Made by a program: the position numbers and the translations under genes
Shown here: positions 42,340 through 52,350 of the stretch, piece after piece
Position numbering within the stretch: position 1 is the first letter of the stretch
How the letters are laid out: each line of letters starts with the position of its first letter
Notes under the pieces: model-generated
Database searches by the model: none
What the model was told of the DNA's origin: nothing
The model's input: the letters and a program-made list of their open reading frames with translations, nothing else
Origin: Ditylenchus dipsaci
Taxonomy: Eukaryota > Nematoda > Chromadorea > Rhabditida > Anguinidae
Reading direction: 5' to 3'
Assembly: GCA_004194705.1 (NCBI GenBank)
Contig: SADC01000386.1
Span: 58,839 to 122,838 of the forward strand
DNA length: 64,000 nucleotides

Positions 42340-43121
42340 CCGTATTTTTTCTAATATACCGACCGGTAGGTTTATTTTTCAGGGGGTCGGTTCATTATAG
42401 TCATTTTGAGACTTTTGTGGGTTCAACCAAAATCCAAACAGTGGAATTGGTAGAGCTGGCGGAAATTAAGAAAGCGCAGTAAACAGCTTTGCATAATTTG
42501 TCATGCATCTAGAGTCGCTTTCGAGTGATTTGTGTCTAAGGTATGTGGGTGTGCGCATCTCAACTCCAAGCCCCCAAGCCCCTGCGCCCCCGAAGAAGGC
42601 GCAGGGGGATTGAGAGTTAGAGATACGCGCACTCACTTACCTTAGACACGATTCCGAGCGAGACTTTTAATTAAAATGCATGAAGAGACTCTTTTGCCCA
42701 GCTTCAGTGACCAAAACGGGGTAGAATACCTCCCCAAATGCAAAAAGTCGAATTTTGACCTAAAATTTTTTTTTTCAAAAAATACATTTTTTGTAGAAAA
42801 ATGTCAGAAAATAACTTTTTCATCGTTTTAAGCATATAAAAATTACTTAGGAGTTGTTTAAACACTAATTGTAAATAAGTGAGATAACCACAACCCGGGT
42901 CTAAATTTTTCAACCTCTCAAAAAATCGGAAAATTTCGAGGTCGATCTCGAGATTTTCGGGTGCTTAACCAAAATCTATAAAGCGGAATTGGCAGGGCTC
43001 CTGGGAGTTAAGAAAACGTAAAGAAGATATTTTAAAAATGTTACTCTGCGCCATGATACAGACCTTCAAAGTCGAGGGGTGTCTATAATTAGAGACGGGT
43101 CTATAATTAGAGAAAATACGG
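42340..43121. mobile_element. CCGTA-tip foldback with nested hairpin element, TA target site
   Basis: CCGTATTTTTTCTAATATAC at the left with the word ACCGACCGGTAGG; GGTCTATAATTAGAGAAAAT and TACGG at the right; TA flanks. GTTCAACCAAAATCCAAACA is repeated in inverted style near 42970. The enlarged length comes from a hairpin-arm element at about 42500-42735. Confidence 0.65.
42500..42735. mobile_element. Hairpin-arm element, nested
   Basis: Complete chain: GCATCTAGAGTCGCTTTCGA, TCTAAGGTATGTGGGTGTGC, a GC-rich hairpin around CCCCGAAGAAGGCGCAGG, GCGCACTCACTTACCTTAGA, GATTCCGAGCGAGACTTTTA, CAGTGACCAAAACGGGG. Confidence 0.7.
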
Positions 43122-43479
43122 TAGGTCAGGGCGATAGTCAGGCGAGGGCGACTAAATAGTGACAAATTAGTTTGGGGCCAAATTTTTTTTACTGCACCAT
43201 GATTCGAATTTCAAAGGGGCGTGCAATTTAAAAAGCCGAATTATGTAATAAAAAGACCGCGAATTGAAATGAACAGCAATGCACCAACGCAACCCGCTGT
43301 TTACAGAAAAAAATTTTAAAATGCATTTGGTTTTACACAGAATTTCATGGATAAGATAACAACATTTAAACACTACTACTCTTCCTTTATATATCAAAAC
43401 ATTATTTTTCAAACGCTCTTCTTTGTGAATTTGTTCTCAAACAGCACCGAAACCTTTTTTACACTTTTACATATTCAAG

Positions 43480-43581
43480 ATGTCTGATTATGCTCTCAAT
43501 AAACAACCAGAGACAAAACCAGTCAAAGACTTAGATGAAATAGATGATAATCCCAAAAGAGAAGAAAAAATCGAAAAGTAA
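43480..43581 (+). CDS. Possible small first exon or mini-gene, acidic/lysine-rich
   Basis: An ATG preceded by ATTCAAG opens a 33-codon frame, MSDYALNKQPETKPVKDLDE followed by IDDNPKREEKIEK, ending at TAA; alternatively the last lysine codon is followed by a GTAATT donor. The composition is that of a soluble charged N terminus. No family recognised; it may be fortuitous. Confidence 0.35.
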   Translation: MSDYALNKQPETKPVKDLDEIDDNPKREEKIEK

Positions 43582-43627
43582 TTCATATTTTAAAATTGTA
43601 ATGTGCGGTCGAATCTCTAAATGAGTA

Positions 43628-44691
43628 CCGTATATTCTCTATTAATCCGCCACTTTCTAATAAACCCCCACTCTCTAATAATCCCCCACCCTTAAAATCG
43701 TCTTTTTGGGTCAACATTTATATTAGAAACCAAAATTTAATGAAAATCTCAAACAAACATAAAATATCCGTCTTCCTTTAATTCTCCAAAGTTCCTTAAG
43801 TTCTTTACGGTTGCCCTTCTTCTTCTAGTTTGTCTTCTTCGAGCCTATCTTCTTCAAAATCTTTGCGACCGTCCTTGTAATGTTTTGAGCATGGAGCATG
43901 TCGAGTCCCTTGGTGCCGATTGATCCTGTTGGCTTAGGCCGACTCTCAAATCAGCCAAACAATAAATGTGTGTGTGTGTAATTGACAGCCAGTTAGCAAC
44001 ATGAAATTAATTAGGCCGAGATTGTACTGCTAAATTATGCTCTCACTGAACACAAAAATGCATTAGTTGTAGTGCGCTAAGGCATCCACATAATCACTGA
44101 TTTAAGCTGCCTAATTTATTCTTGCAACTGATGAATCCTTTTCACTGGCGAGTATTGTTGTGAGTAGTGTCATCGTAATCGCCAAAGCAGTACTAGGCTT
44201 CACGCTTGGAATATTGTGCTCTGATTTTCAAGCGTGGTTTTGACCTGCTCTTTTGGTTATTTGTGCTGCAATTTTTATAAAGTTCCGAACTAAATAGTGT
44301 GAAAACCAGCGAAATAAAGATTTAATTTATTATCAAAAATATTGCTGTGACCGATGAAAAGAATGTTGTTTGACCATTGGTTCGATATTAGTCGACAGGT
44401 CGGCCTTTATCTTCATGCAGCTGGAGCTCCTGCGAATCGCTCATTTTAACAGGATTAAAAACAAGCTCGTTGAAAAATGATTTGCAACAAAAATAAAAAT
44501 AACTAGGCGAAAATTCGGACAGACACGCATAATGTGCATTTTTTCGTGTTGGGACTACTGAAAATTCAAACAAATTTTACGTTGAAAAATAATCCCCCAC
44601 TCTGTTATAATCCCCAGCTCTCTAATAATCCCCCACCCTTAAGAGGGGTTGAAAAATAATCCCCCATGGGGGATTAATAGAGAATATACGG
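43628..44691. mobile_element. Long CCGTA-tip element, TA target site
   Basis: Left end CCGTATATTCTCTATTAATC with the word CCCCCAC repeated after three successive TCTAATAA units; the right end shows the same three-fold array mirrored. TA flanks. The 0.9-kb interior is not foldback (TGTGTGTGTG near 43970), so it may be a fuller relative of the short MITEs. No transposase was recognised. Confidence 0.7.
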
Positions 44692-44869
44692 TAAGCTGAA
44701 CTTTGGGCTGTCAGTTAATCGAAAATTTGGTTGACCGGATCCCTGATGTGTAGAGTATGAGGCCCCATTTGAGATATTTACTCAAATTTTTGCCTTGGTC
44801 CTCCCTGTTGTTTTTTTGCGAAATATGCCTTGGTTCCCTCTGTTCATTATAGTTATCTTAATATAGTGA

Positions 44870-44942
44870 TTGTAGTGGCATCCTCGATAAACCAGCACCC
44901 CAAGCTGGTCCCCAGGGGTGCCGTTTTATCGAGAGTTAACTG
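44870..44942. mobile_element. Pogo-type foldback MITE, worn left tip
   Basis: CCTCGATAAACCAGCACCCC is mirrored by GGGGTGCCGTTTTATCGAG, and the right end closes GAGAGTTAACTG with TA. The left tip lacks the CAGT bases. Confidence 0.6.
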
Positions 44943-45616
44943 TACGCTCAAAATCACATATATTTTGTAGAATGTGGTCAGCGATCCCCTATGGCACTCT
45001 ATAGTTGAATGAACTCGTCCCTGCCTTCTTTCTGCCGCGCTGGTATGCCTTTTAATTGTGAAAGGGGGTGGGGTGGTTGTTGCTGTTAAGGAGATAATCT
45101 AGGCACGAAAGAATCAATCCTAATTTTTGGGCTTTTCAAATGAGGTTTAAGAGCCTATTTTGTCGAAAACTCAGTGTTGCAATCTCAGACGAATTTGTGC
45201 AGAATTTAAAGTTGTATTAGCATAATCAATATTCAATATTGAAATTAACAAATTGCTTCAAAAATGCCCTAAAAATTCAACACATGACTAATCAACCTTT
45301 TTTGATGTGGTTTTTCCCATTTACATCTCGATTTTTAGGGCATCTTTTGAAAAAAAAATTTAAATTCTAATTTTTAATAATGCTTATTCAACTTTTTATT
45401 CTGCACAAGTTTGTCGGAGATCGCAGCACCGAGTAATACCGAGACATTGAAACGTAAAAGTCTAAGTGCACCCCCCTCCAAAGAGTATTTTTTTTAAGCG
45501 TCCTATTTTGGGTTCCCTTGATTTTTTTAAGTTTTCTTTCTTGCAATGTGTAGCTCGCTAACATTTTTTTTTCAATTTTTTCACCATCGTGTTTACCGAG
45601 AAATTTCAATACAGTC
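44943..45616. other. Repeat fragments, no gene
   Basis: About 45060-45125 matches one end of the foldback at 28884-29356. A minus-strand frame at 45388-45633 lacks support. Confidence 0.4.
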
Positions 45617-46014
45617 AGTAGTACATGGTCCAATATCCACCCATCAAAGGATAGCCTTTTTTATTCCTAGGGGCACTTCCAAAGAGACCTCCAATATTCC
45701 AAAAATTCAAAGGGTATGAAATTGTTCTTTATTTCAAAGGGTATGAAATATTGCTGCACAATAATTCTTTAGTGTATGAAATTTTATTTCAAAGGGTATG
45801 AAAAAAATTTGCCACGACCACACCAGATCAAAAGTATGGGTCATAAAAATATTCATGGGTATGAAATTTTTTATTTCAAAGGGTATGAAAAAATTTCGGC
45901 CACGCCCACTCCTCTTGAAAGTGTCCAAATAGGTTGGGGCGTCTTTAGAAGTGCCCCATAGGATGGGGCACAATGGCGGCATCCTTTGATGGTGGATATT
46001 GGACCATGTACTAC
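45617..46014. mobile_element. Foldback MITE with internal tandem repeats
   Basis: TAGTACATGGTCCAATATCC and ATCAAAGGAT at the left are mirrored at the right (ATCCTTTGATGGTGGATATT). Between 45705 and 45900 the unit TTTCAAAGGGTATGAAAT occurs about six times, some copies interrupted. One end resembles a fragment near 52500. Confidence 0.65.
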
Positions 46015-46016
46015 TA

Positions 46017-46172
46017 CAGTCCACTCTTGATAAAACCGGCTTATTTCGAAAAGCATCATTTGGCTGGCCGAAAAGAAAATTAGACAAAACTTACTCCCGA
46101 TAAACCGGCACCCTCGATAAAACGGCACCCCAAGCTGGTTCCTAGGAGTGCCGGTTTATCAAAAATGGACTG
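46017..46172. mobile_element. Pogo-type foldback MITE, TA target site
   Basis: CAGTCCACTCTTGATAAAAC and its complement, with the words CCGGCACC/GGTGCCGG repeated near both tips. It directly abuts the preceding foldback. Confidence 0.7.
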
Positions 46173-47084
46173 TACACTTAGTCTTGATAAATTATCTATG
46201 ATAATGTTGAAGAATATTCGGTGTTTTTAAACAAAAATAAAATAGAGTCTAACAGGTTCTAATAGGTTCTATTAACAGTGGTTATATCATGATCTTGCTT
46301 TTTTAAATCCATAAATGACGTCATCGTGAAAACAACACACTCATAAATTAAACACTAAAAAACCAGCAAAAGCGAATTCCTGATTCAGAGACTCGCATAA
46401 TGCAAAAGAAAATAAATTCAGTTTATTTTTTTCCGTATTACTAACACTTTTAGAAATGGTTGAAATACTTTTCGACCCACAAAAGTCTCCTTTCTTGCAA
46501 CAAATTTGGGTCTGCAACAAAAGTCTCTTTTCCTGCAACAAAAATCTTTTTTCCTGCAACAAAATTACTTTTTTCCTGCAACAAATTACCCTTTTCATAA
46601 TTTTCTTTCTGTTTATCTCAACCTTTCCATAATTTTATCGGGTCAAGTAAACAAAGAATATTCAGACAATATATGCAAGATCAGACGACTCGTGGAACTG
46701 CGCTTGACTGGCAAACACAAGTGAAGTGCTCGACAGACGAACAGCGCCGAGAATGGATGATGCAACACGAATTGCGGTGGCAGAAGTTAGAAATTTTATT
46801 TCCAAGTAATTACACCTCTATGTATTTTTGATGATAGGCTTCAAGGGAGACGGGAAAGTAGTGGAATACTGAGGAATTCATCTGCAAGTTCTCTAATCAT
46901 GCTCATCCAGGAGTTTACAGTTGCCCGCCATGATGCGTATTCGTACGAAGATTTCATCTTAGACAACAAGGCGATTCCGGTTATTGAAGACCCTCCGTAC
47001 TGCATTGGATTCGGCAAGCGAGAGGGCCTAAGAAGCATGGTGAGCCTAATTATTCGGAATGGCAGTTCTTCTTGATCTTTACAA

Positions 47085-47640
47085 CGCGCCGTTTGATGAA
47101 CAAGCAGCACAGATCAAACATCGTCCAAACTGATGCCTTGTACAAACTTAATCTTCTCGGTTATCCTGTTCTTGTAAGTTCTAGAGTGACTTCTTTTAAA
47201 ATGGATCAGTAATATTTCTTAGGTGGCTAGATTCTCAGACGCGAACAAGCGCTTTCATCCAACGGTCATCGGCATATGCAGCTCTGAAGCAAGTTCGCCT
47301 ATGAGAGTCTTTTTAACGCCATCAAGTACGCCGATTTGCAGAATCTTTATCATCCCAAATTATTGTAAGAGATGCCGATACATCCATTATTTGCCGGTAC
47401 ATTAGTTACAGTCATAGATTCAGTTACAATGCATTCAATATTTAACGAATCTGTTTTTCCAGCTCGTAGAATAGTCTGGCCAAATTCCGACGATCAGCGA
47501 TGCTTCTTTCATGTCATAATGAACTTGAAGAAGGAACTGCCGAAGCTAGCCGCGTATTCCTTTGCAGTTGCGGAGATTCAGTAAGACGTGCGTCTACTTG
47601 CCCGAGCACGCTCTGATAGGGAATTTGGGCGCTACTTGCA
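47085..47640 (+). pseudogene. MULE transposase remnant (DDE domain), frameshifted
   Basis: Exon up to 47173 reads SNIVQTDALYKLNLLGYPVL, the typical MULE QTDATYKLN..GYPV motif with the first catalytic Asp. After a 49-bp GT-AG intron, KRFHPTVIGICSSEASS follows, then a frame change to YESLFNAIKYADLQNLYHP, and later VWPNSDDQRCFFHVIMNLKK, equivalent to the second part of the domain. At least two frame shifts or stops break it, and it is truncated at the MITE inserted at 47638. It would have catalysed transposition of the surrounding element; it is now inactive. Confidence 0.8.
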
Positions 47641-48324
47641 TATAACCCCCCCCCAATCAACTTTTTTTAAAATGTTCCCAAACACCCTATATCGACCTAA
47701 AATCGCCTCAGAAGCTCAAAAAAGACATTATTTTTGAGTTCTGGTCAATAAAAAATGGAGTTTCTGGACCACCAAAAAGCACCCATTTGACCATTTTCGA
47801 AGGGATTTAAGGCTGTATTAGGGTGGAAATAGACCAAAAAGGGACCGATTTTGAACAAAAAGGAAGATGTTGAACATAGTTTGTTGACTGGGGCCTACCG
47901 CATAAATAAACTCTGGTATGCATATATTTTTTATGCATCCAGGGTTACTTTCGAGTGATTTGCGTCTAAGGTATGTGGGTGTGCGCATCTCAACCCCAAG
48001 CAACCAAGCCCCCTGCGCCCCTTCGGGGCGCAGGGGGCTTGGTTGGTTAGAGATGCGCGCACTCACTTACCTTGGACATAATTCCGAGCAAGACTCTTGA
48101 AAAAAATGTATTTAGAGACTATTTTTGCCAGCTCCAGTGACCAAAACATGATAAAACAGGTAAAAAGTCGAAATTCAAAAGTGCCCAAAACTCAATTTTT
48201 TATTGACCAGAACTTGAAAATAATGTCTTTTTTGAACTCCTGAGGCGATTTTGAGTCGATATAGGGTGTTTTAAAACACTTTTGAAAAAGTTGATTTGGG
48301 GGGGGGGTATATGCAAGTAGCGTC
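47638..48324. mobile_element. C-tract foldback MITE with 8-bp duplication, nested in the MULE
   Basis: Tip GGCGCTACTTGCATATAACC, right tip complementary to GACGCTACTTGCATATACCC; GGAATTTG flanks both sides (47630-47637, 48325-48332). The arms include CTCAGAAGCTCAAAAAAGAC and its near-complement. A hairpin-arm element fills the centre. Same family as 25016-25275. Confidence 0.85.
47893..48160. mobile_element. Hairpin-arm element nested inside the C-tract MITE
   Basis: The chain GCCTACCGCATAAATAAACT, GATTTGCGTCTAAGGTATGT, GTGTGCGCATCTCAACCCC, then the perfect hairpin AAGCCCCCTGCGCCCC-TTCG-GGGGCGCAGGGGGCTT, GATGCGCGCACTCACTTACC, GCAAGACTCTTG and CCAGTGACCAAAAC. This is the cleanest copy of the family in the window. 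Confidence 0.75.
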
Positions 48325-48852
48325 GGAATTTGTTATCGGTTATTGAAACAATTATTGTTGGTGTTAATTTATGATTTGTGTGACTTGTTATCGGGTTTTC
48401 TTATTAGTGGTTGCAAAATAAATTTGATTATGTGCAATTAAATTGAATTTCCCTGGCTGATTTTCATGATTAACTTCGTTTGTATCATAAACTTTTTAAG
48501 ATATTTGTAAATATAGGCAATAAATAGCAAAAACACAGTAAGAAAATAGTGATTCGTTAAGAGAAAAACGTAATTTGGTGCAGAAAAAGACAAATTTGTT
48601 TCAAGAAGAGAGACTTTTGTTGCATAGTCAAATTTGTTGCAGGAAAAAAAATAATTTTGTTGCAGGAAAAGAGATTTTTGTTGCAAGAAAAGAGACTTTT
48701 GTTGCAGACCCAAATTTCTTGCAGGAAAAGAGACTTTTGTGGGTCGAAAAGAGTAACAACCTTTAGAAATAATTTGCTTATAAATAAAAAAAGTTCATAA
48801 TATCGAAATTATGTATAATAAATAATATTTTAAATCATTATTACAGTGAATA

Positions 48853-48935
48853 ATGTTAATTTTGACCGCAATCCAGCTTGGTTATTTATTTCTTGGAAAT
48901 TTGATAGGCCGACATGAAGTATCAGCAGCAGTCAG
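48853..48935 (+). CDS. Possible first coding exon with a hydrophobic leader
   Basis: ATG opens MLILTAIQLGYLFLGNLIGR and ends at CAG|GTGAGA. The peptide resembles a signal peptide or anchor. No following exon was found, so this is tentative. Confidence 0.25.
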
Positions 48936-49263
48936 GTGAGAAATAAGTAGTTAAGACCACATTTACCGTCATTTTAATTATTAATTCTATCGCAGATCGT
49001 ATATATTATTTATTTCGGCCTAGGAGAGGATTCACTATTTTGATACTACAGTTGACGCTCGATTCGAGGACAGCCTGGAATTGGCCAAACACTGTCTTTA
49101 AATCGAGCTGTCCTTGTACCGAGCGTTTTTATATCGAGCGTTGTTTTCGTAAACAGAAATTATCTGCCCTTAAATCGAGAGTTCACAATTTTTTCCAAGC
49201 TTTTATTTAACAATACAATTGACAAAACAAAAAATCAGCGGTTAACATTAAAATCATTAGTTA

Positions 49264-49905
49264 TTTTCTTTTCTTTAAATTTTGAATATGTTCTTTGGCC
49301 AACAGGTCTTCCACCTTGTCGCACAGCTGCAGAAACACCAGATTAGAAGAGTAGCGCATGAGATAATGGACAGCTTCGCGGGCAATTCTGGCTCTTTATC
49401 GTCCTCCATCACGTCCATGTCACTGGTTTTGCCCAATGTGGAGTGGGTTACGAGCAATTCTTAAAGGGGCACACCAGCGCGTTACACTGCAAATTATGTC
49501 GAAAATCAGTAATTTTTAAAAAATCGTCCTTGTTTACACTCATTTTAACTCACATCTGATATTTATTACTTTATCCTATTTTTCAAAAGTAGGCAGAAAA
49601 CTTTCGTAGGATCAGATAAAACGCTTATAGAAAATAGTCAAGAGAAAAATAAATTGCTGGTCCCTGCTTTAATTGCATTGTAACGCACTGGTATACCTCT
49701 TTAAGCAAAAGGGTTGGTCTGGAGCTTCTATACTCTGTGCTGGTGGAAAGCTCTCTGGGTGTACACCTAGTTTTTTCACGCTATGTTTTGCCGCACTTTG
49801 TTATAGAACAAGGGTTTGCGGAGGCCCAGGTTTGGCTGCCATTGTGTTATATGATTTCTTGCTCACAGAAGCATCGATAATCTGCTTCTTCAGCTCCAGG
49901 TAAAT
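49264..49905 (-). pseudogene. Pogo/Tigger-type transposase remnant, interrupted
   Basis: On the minus strand the N-terminal piece (about 49905-49705) reads LELKKQIIDASVSKKSYNTM, like the start of a CENP-B-type helix-turn-helix. The C-terminal piece (about 49460-49264) has an acidic MEDDKEPELP, then in another frame EAVHYLMRYSSNLVFLQLCD and a basic end, like the tail of Tigger/jerky proteins. The DDE core is missing and a 236-bp MITE separates the pieces. Assignment rests on these partial resemblances plus the CAGTC/TA ends. Confidence 0.55.
49465..49700. mobile_element. Kolobok-like MITE with TTAA duplication, nested
   Basis: AGGGGCACACCAGCGCGTTA and complement of AGAGGTATACCAGTGCGTTA, flanked by TTAA (49461-49464, 49701-49704). 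It sits between the two transposase pieces of the pogo-like element. Confidence 0.75.
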
Positions 49906-50393
49906 GACGCGTTTTTTCCTGCTTAAAATTGCCACATGTTCTGTTATAAAAGCAGAAAGTCAAACAGCGCTAAAAAACAATTAGAAACAAAAAAAGAACA
50001 GAATGCAACGAATAATACAAAGAATAAATAAAGGAGTGACTAAATTTTTTGTTGAAATTTTTCGAGTTTTTTTTTTTGTTGAAACAACAAAATTTGGAAT
50101 TTTGTCTGAAAAATGCTTGCTGTTTGTGGTTGGGACGGCTAGATTCTGTCCTTGAATCGAGCGTGCCTTAAGTCGAATGTTTTTGTGTAGAGCGGCAGCT
50201 TGACAATATTGCTTTGAAAACCAACCAAACCAAAATTTTGTTTCCTTAAATTAAGCGTGTCTTGTATCGAGCGTCCTTGAATCGAGCGTCGACTGTATTT
50301 GATTTATGTTGTAGCGCTCTTGAAGAGCTTTCAGAATGGTATTACAGAAATTTTCGCGGACAAACTTGCTCAAGATATGATTGTAACGAAATA

Positions 50394-50604
50394 CCGTATT
50401 TCTTCTAATTGCCGCCCCAGGCGGCAATTAGAAGCATGCAATTTTCAAACTTCAAGTGGTTCAAAGCTTGTGTTTTTATCTACTGTTTGAGCTGTGTAGA
50501 TTTTTGAAATCCCTCGCAGGCACTTTTGGACAGCTCGAATAGCAAATGAAAACAGAAATTTTAGACCACTTGAAGTTAGGGGGGCGCAATTAGAGGAAAT
50601 ACGG
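50394..50604. mobile_element. CCGTA-tip foldback MITE, TA target site
   Basis: CCGTATTTCTTCTAATTGCC with the word GCCGCCC mirrored immediately; the right end is GGGGCGCAATTAGAGGAAAT; TA flanks. The arms include CTTCAAGTGGTTCAAAG and its near-complement. Confidence 0.75.
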
Positions 50605-50638
50605 TAGGTCAGTTTAAGCTGAGTTTGCAAAGTTTCAG

Positions 50639-50843
50639 TTTCTTAAAGCATTTCGAGATCGAAACTGAGGCTGAAAAAAATTCGGAATCTGATCTGTGTT
50701 TTGCTTTCAAAACACTATGTGAAAAGTTCTCAAATATATGTCCCAGACCGCAAATCATTACGTTAGACGTGTATTATTCACAGCTTCCATACGTTGTCTC
50801 ACCCCTGAGCCTGAGGGCTAATGCTAAATTTGTTGTTTCAAAG
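50639..50843 (+). CDS. Possible exon of unknown gene
   Basis: Open for 68 codons after TTTCAG: FLKHFEIETEAEKNSESDLC, then ICPRPQIITLDVYY. Cysteine and leucine spacing recalls the LRR proteins of this window. The apparent donor (AAG|GTAGTT) coincides with the start of the next foldback, and the phase does not fit the exon at 51550, so support is limited. Confidence 0.3.
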
Positions 50844-50845
50844 GT

Positions 50846-51263
50846 AGTTACGATAGGGTCACATTTCATATCGCGAGATTTCATTTCGCGATTTCTCGTT
50901 CATTTTATTTAACTTTTTTCAGATATTTCAAAAAAAATTTAACATCTGATAGCTGAGATTTCAAGATACAAAATGGTATTTTTCGAGCCGGTGTTTCAAA
51001 AAAATCTGGTCTACGGGCTGCCTTTTGGTCAAAAAACAATTTTTTGTTTAATTCCACCACCAAACCAAGCTTTTAACCGAAAAGCCAGCTCGCAGGAAAA
51101 CATTTTTTCAAACCTCGCTCTAAAAATACCATTTTGTATCCTGAAATCTTAGCTATCAGATGGTAAAAATTTTTTCTTTAATATCTAAAAAAAGTTAGAG
51201 ATAATGGTTGAAATATCGCGAAATGAATATCGCGATATGAATGTGACCTTTGCCATAGTCACA
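50846..51263. mobile_element. Foldback MITE with TATCGCGA arms
   Basis: AGGGTCACATTTCATATCGC and its complement near the right end; the arms continue with GATTTCAAGATACAAAATGG mirrored. About 418 bp. Confidence 0.65.
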
Positions 51264-51334
51264 GCGATTTGGGAAGTTAAGATTTTGGCTAGGGGTGAAA
51301 TTTTCACTATTAAAACAAAGGCAGGATTTTTATC

Positions 51335-51395
51335 GATTGGTAGAGATGCGCGCACACACATACCTGAGTCCTGATTTCGAGCAAGACACATGCTC
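51335..51395. repeat. Hairpin-arm element fragment
   Basis: GGTAGAGATGCGCGCACACA, CATACCTGAGTCC and TTTCGAGCAAGAC match the right side of the family; the rest is missing. Confidence 0.45.
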
Positions 51396-51549
51396 GAAAA
51401 TGCATAAAAAAACTTTTTTCGATTTGAAAAAATTATGATCACAAACTTCCTAGCAAGACGCTTATTTTAGTACAAATAAATTTTCAAAAATAAAATCTAA
51501 AAGTTAAGCGTTAATTTCACTGCACATTTAATATGTCCTTCTTGGCCAG

Positions 51550-51801
51550 ACAGAGCAGCTTATACTGAAATCAAGATGTGGGAGGAACACCATCCAATCG
51601 GCGGTCCAGAAGACAAATTACGCAGGTATTCAATAGTAAATTTCGTCAGATATTGATCCGTGTTTTAGTGTCTACGGCAAAGGGTACGATTGCAGTTCGG
51701 GCATTGAGAACCACTTAAGGCATCCAAAAATAATTCAGGCATTCATAGAAAGTTTAGGCACACATGAAAAATTTAGACATATAAAAAGTTTAGGTGTCTA
51801 A
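51550..51801 (+). CDS. Last two exons of an unrecognised gene
   Basis: Exon 51550-51625 (acceptor TTGGCCAG, donor CAG|GTATTC) reads RAAYTEIKMWEEHHPIGGPE. After a 43-bp intron, exon 51669-51801 reads VYGKGYDCSSGIENHLRHPK, then IIQAFIESLGTHEKF and a TAA stop. The phase across the intron agrees, and the codon composition looks like protein. I do not recognise the family; upstream exons were not identified. Confidence 0.45.
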
Positions 51802-52214
51802 TGAAACTTACAGCCGAACCTTTTTCTTTTTTTTCCCTTTGCCTTTTTTTCCCTTTTTTCTTCTTCATGCAGCTTTTATTTTTTTTTCTTGGACTTTCAC
51901 AAATTTTATGCCATCTACGCATAATTGAGCAAGTTTTTTATGATAATAAAAGGTTTTGTATATTCTTGTATTTTCGAGAAGAATTGATAAGTAAAAAAAA
52001 ATATTTTCCCAAAACAGTTTTTTCTTTTTTTCCAGAACAGGAATTTTTCGCTCAAAACCTATTCTTCAATACTTCAAAAGACGCTACCAACGTTTTTTAT
52101 TGCAGATTCAGGAAGCGACAAAATTAGCAAAAAATAACTCTTTTTCAAAAAAATTCTGTTTAAAAAAAGGACACTTGTATTAATTGCCAATTTTTGTCAA
52201 CGAAAACAAATCTA
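51802..52214. other. T-rich, no gene recognised
   Basis: Long T and TTTTCC runs follow the stop of the preceding exon; probably its 3' untranslated region and intergenic DNA. Confidence 0.4.
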
Positions 52215-52350
52215 CCGTATTTTCTTAATAATGACCCCGGGGTCATTATTTTTCAACCCCTCAAAAATTCCGAAATTGTCAATCAAAAATGGCCTTAACT
52301 CTGAAATCCTAGTCAAAAATAAGGGGGGGTCATTATTAGAGAAAATACGG
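52215..52350. mobile_element. CCGTA-tip foldback MITE, TA target site
   Basis: CCGTATTTTCTTAATAATGA, the word GACCCC mirrored as GGGGTC, then GTCAATCAAAAATGGCC and CTGAAATCCTAGTCAAAAAT, closing GTCATTATTAGAGAAAAT. TA flanks. Confidence 0.8.

Larger units (their letters stand above)
46458..48761. mobile_element. MULE transposon with 9-bp target duplication
   Basis: Long inverted ends start GGTTGAAATACTTTTCGACC (left) and the complement of GGTTGTTACTCTTTTCGACC (right), then continue as about five tandem copies of a unit like GCAACAAAAGTCTCTTTTCC. TTTAGAAAT flanks both sides (46449-46457, 48762-48770). Nine-base duplications and long inverted ends are hallmarks of Mutator-like elements, and the interior encodes MULE-type transposase. 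A 687-bp MITE has inserted near the 3' side of the coding region. Confidence 0.9.
49049..50295. mobile_element. Pogo/Tigger-like transposon, TA target site
   Basis: Tips CAGTTGACGCTCGATTCGAG and complement of CAGTCGACGCTCGATTCAAG; TA flanks. GATTCGAG/AAATCGAG words recur near both ends. The interior carries minus-strand remnants of a pogo-type transposase and a nested TTAA MITE. It is the only CAGTC-tip element here with coding remnants. Confidence 0.8.

Noticed and set aside
46841..47110. Minus-strand frame of about 89 codons
   Set aside because: It overlaps the plus-strand MULE coding region and has no family signature of its own.
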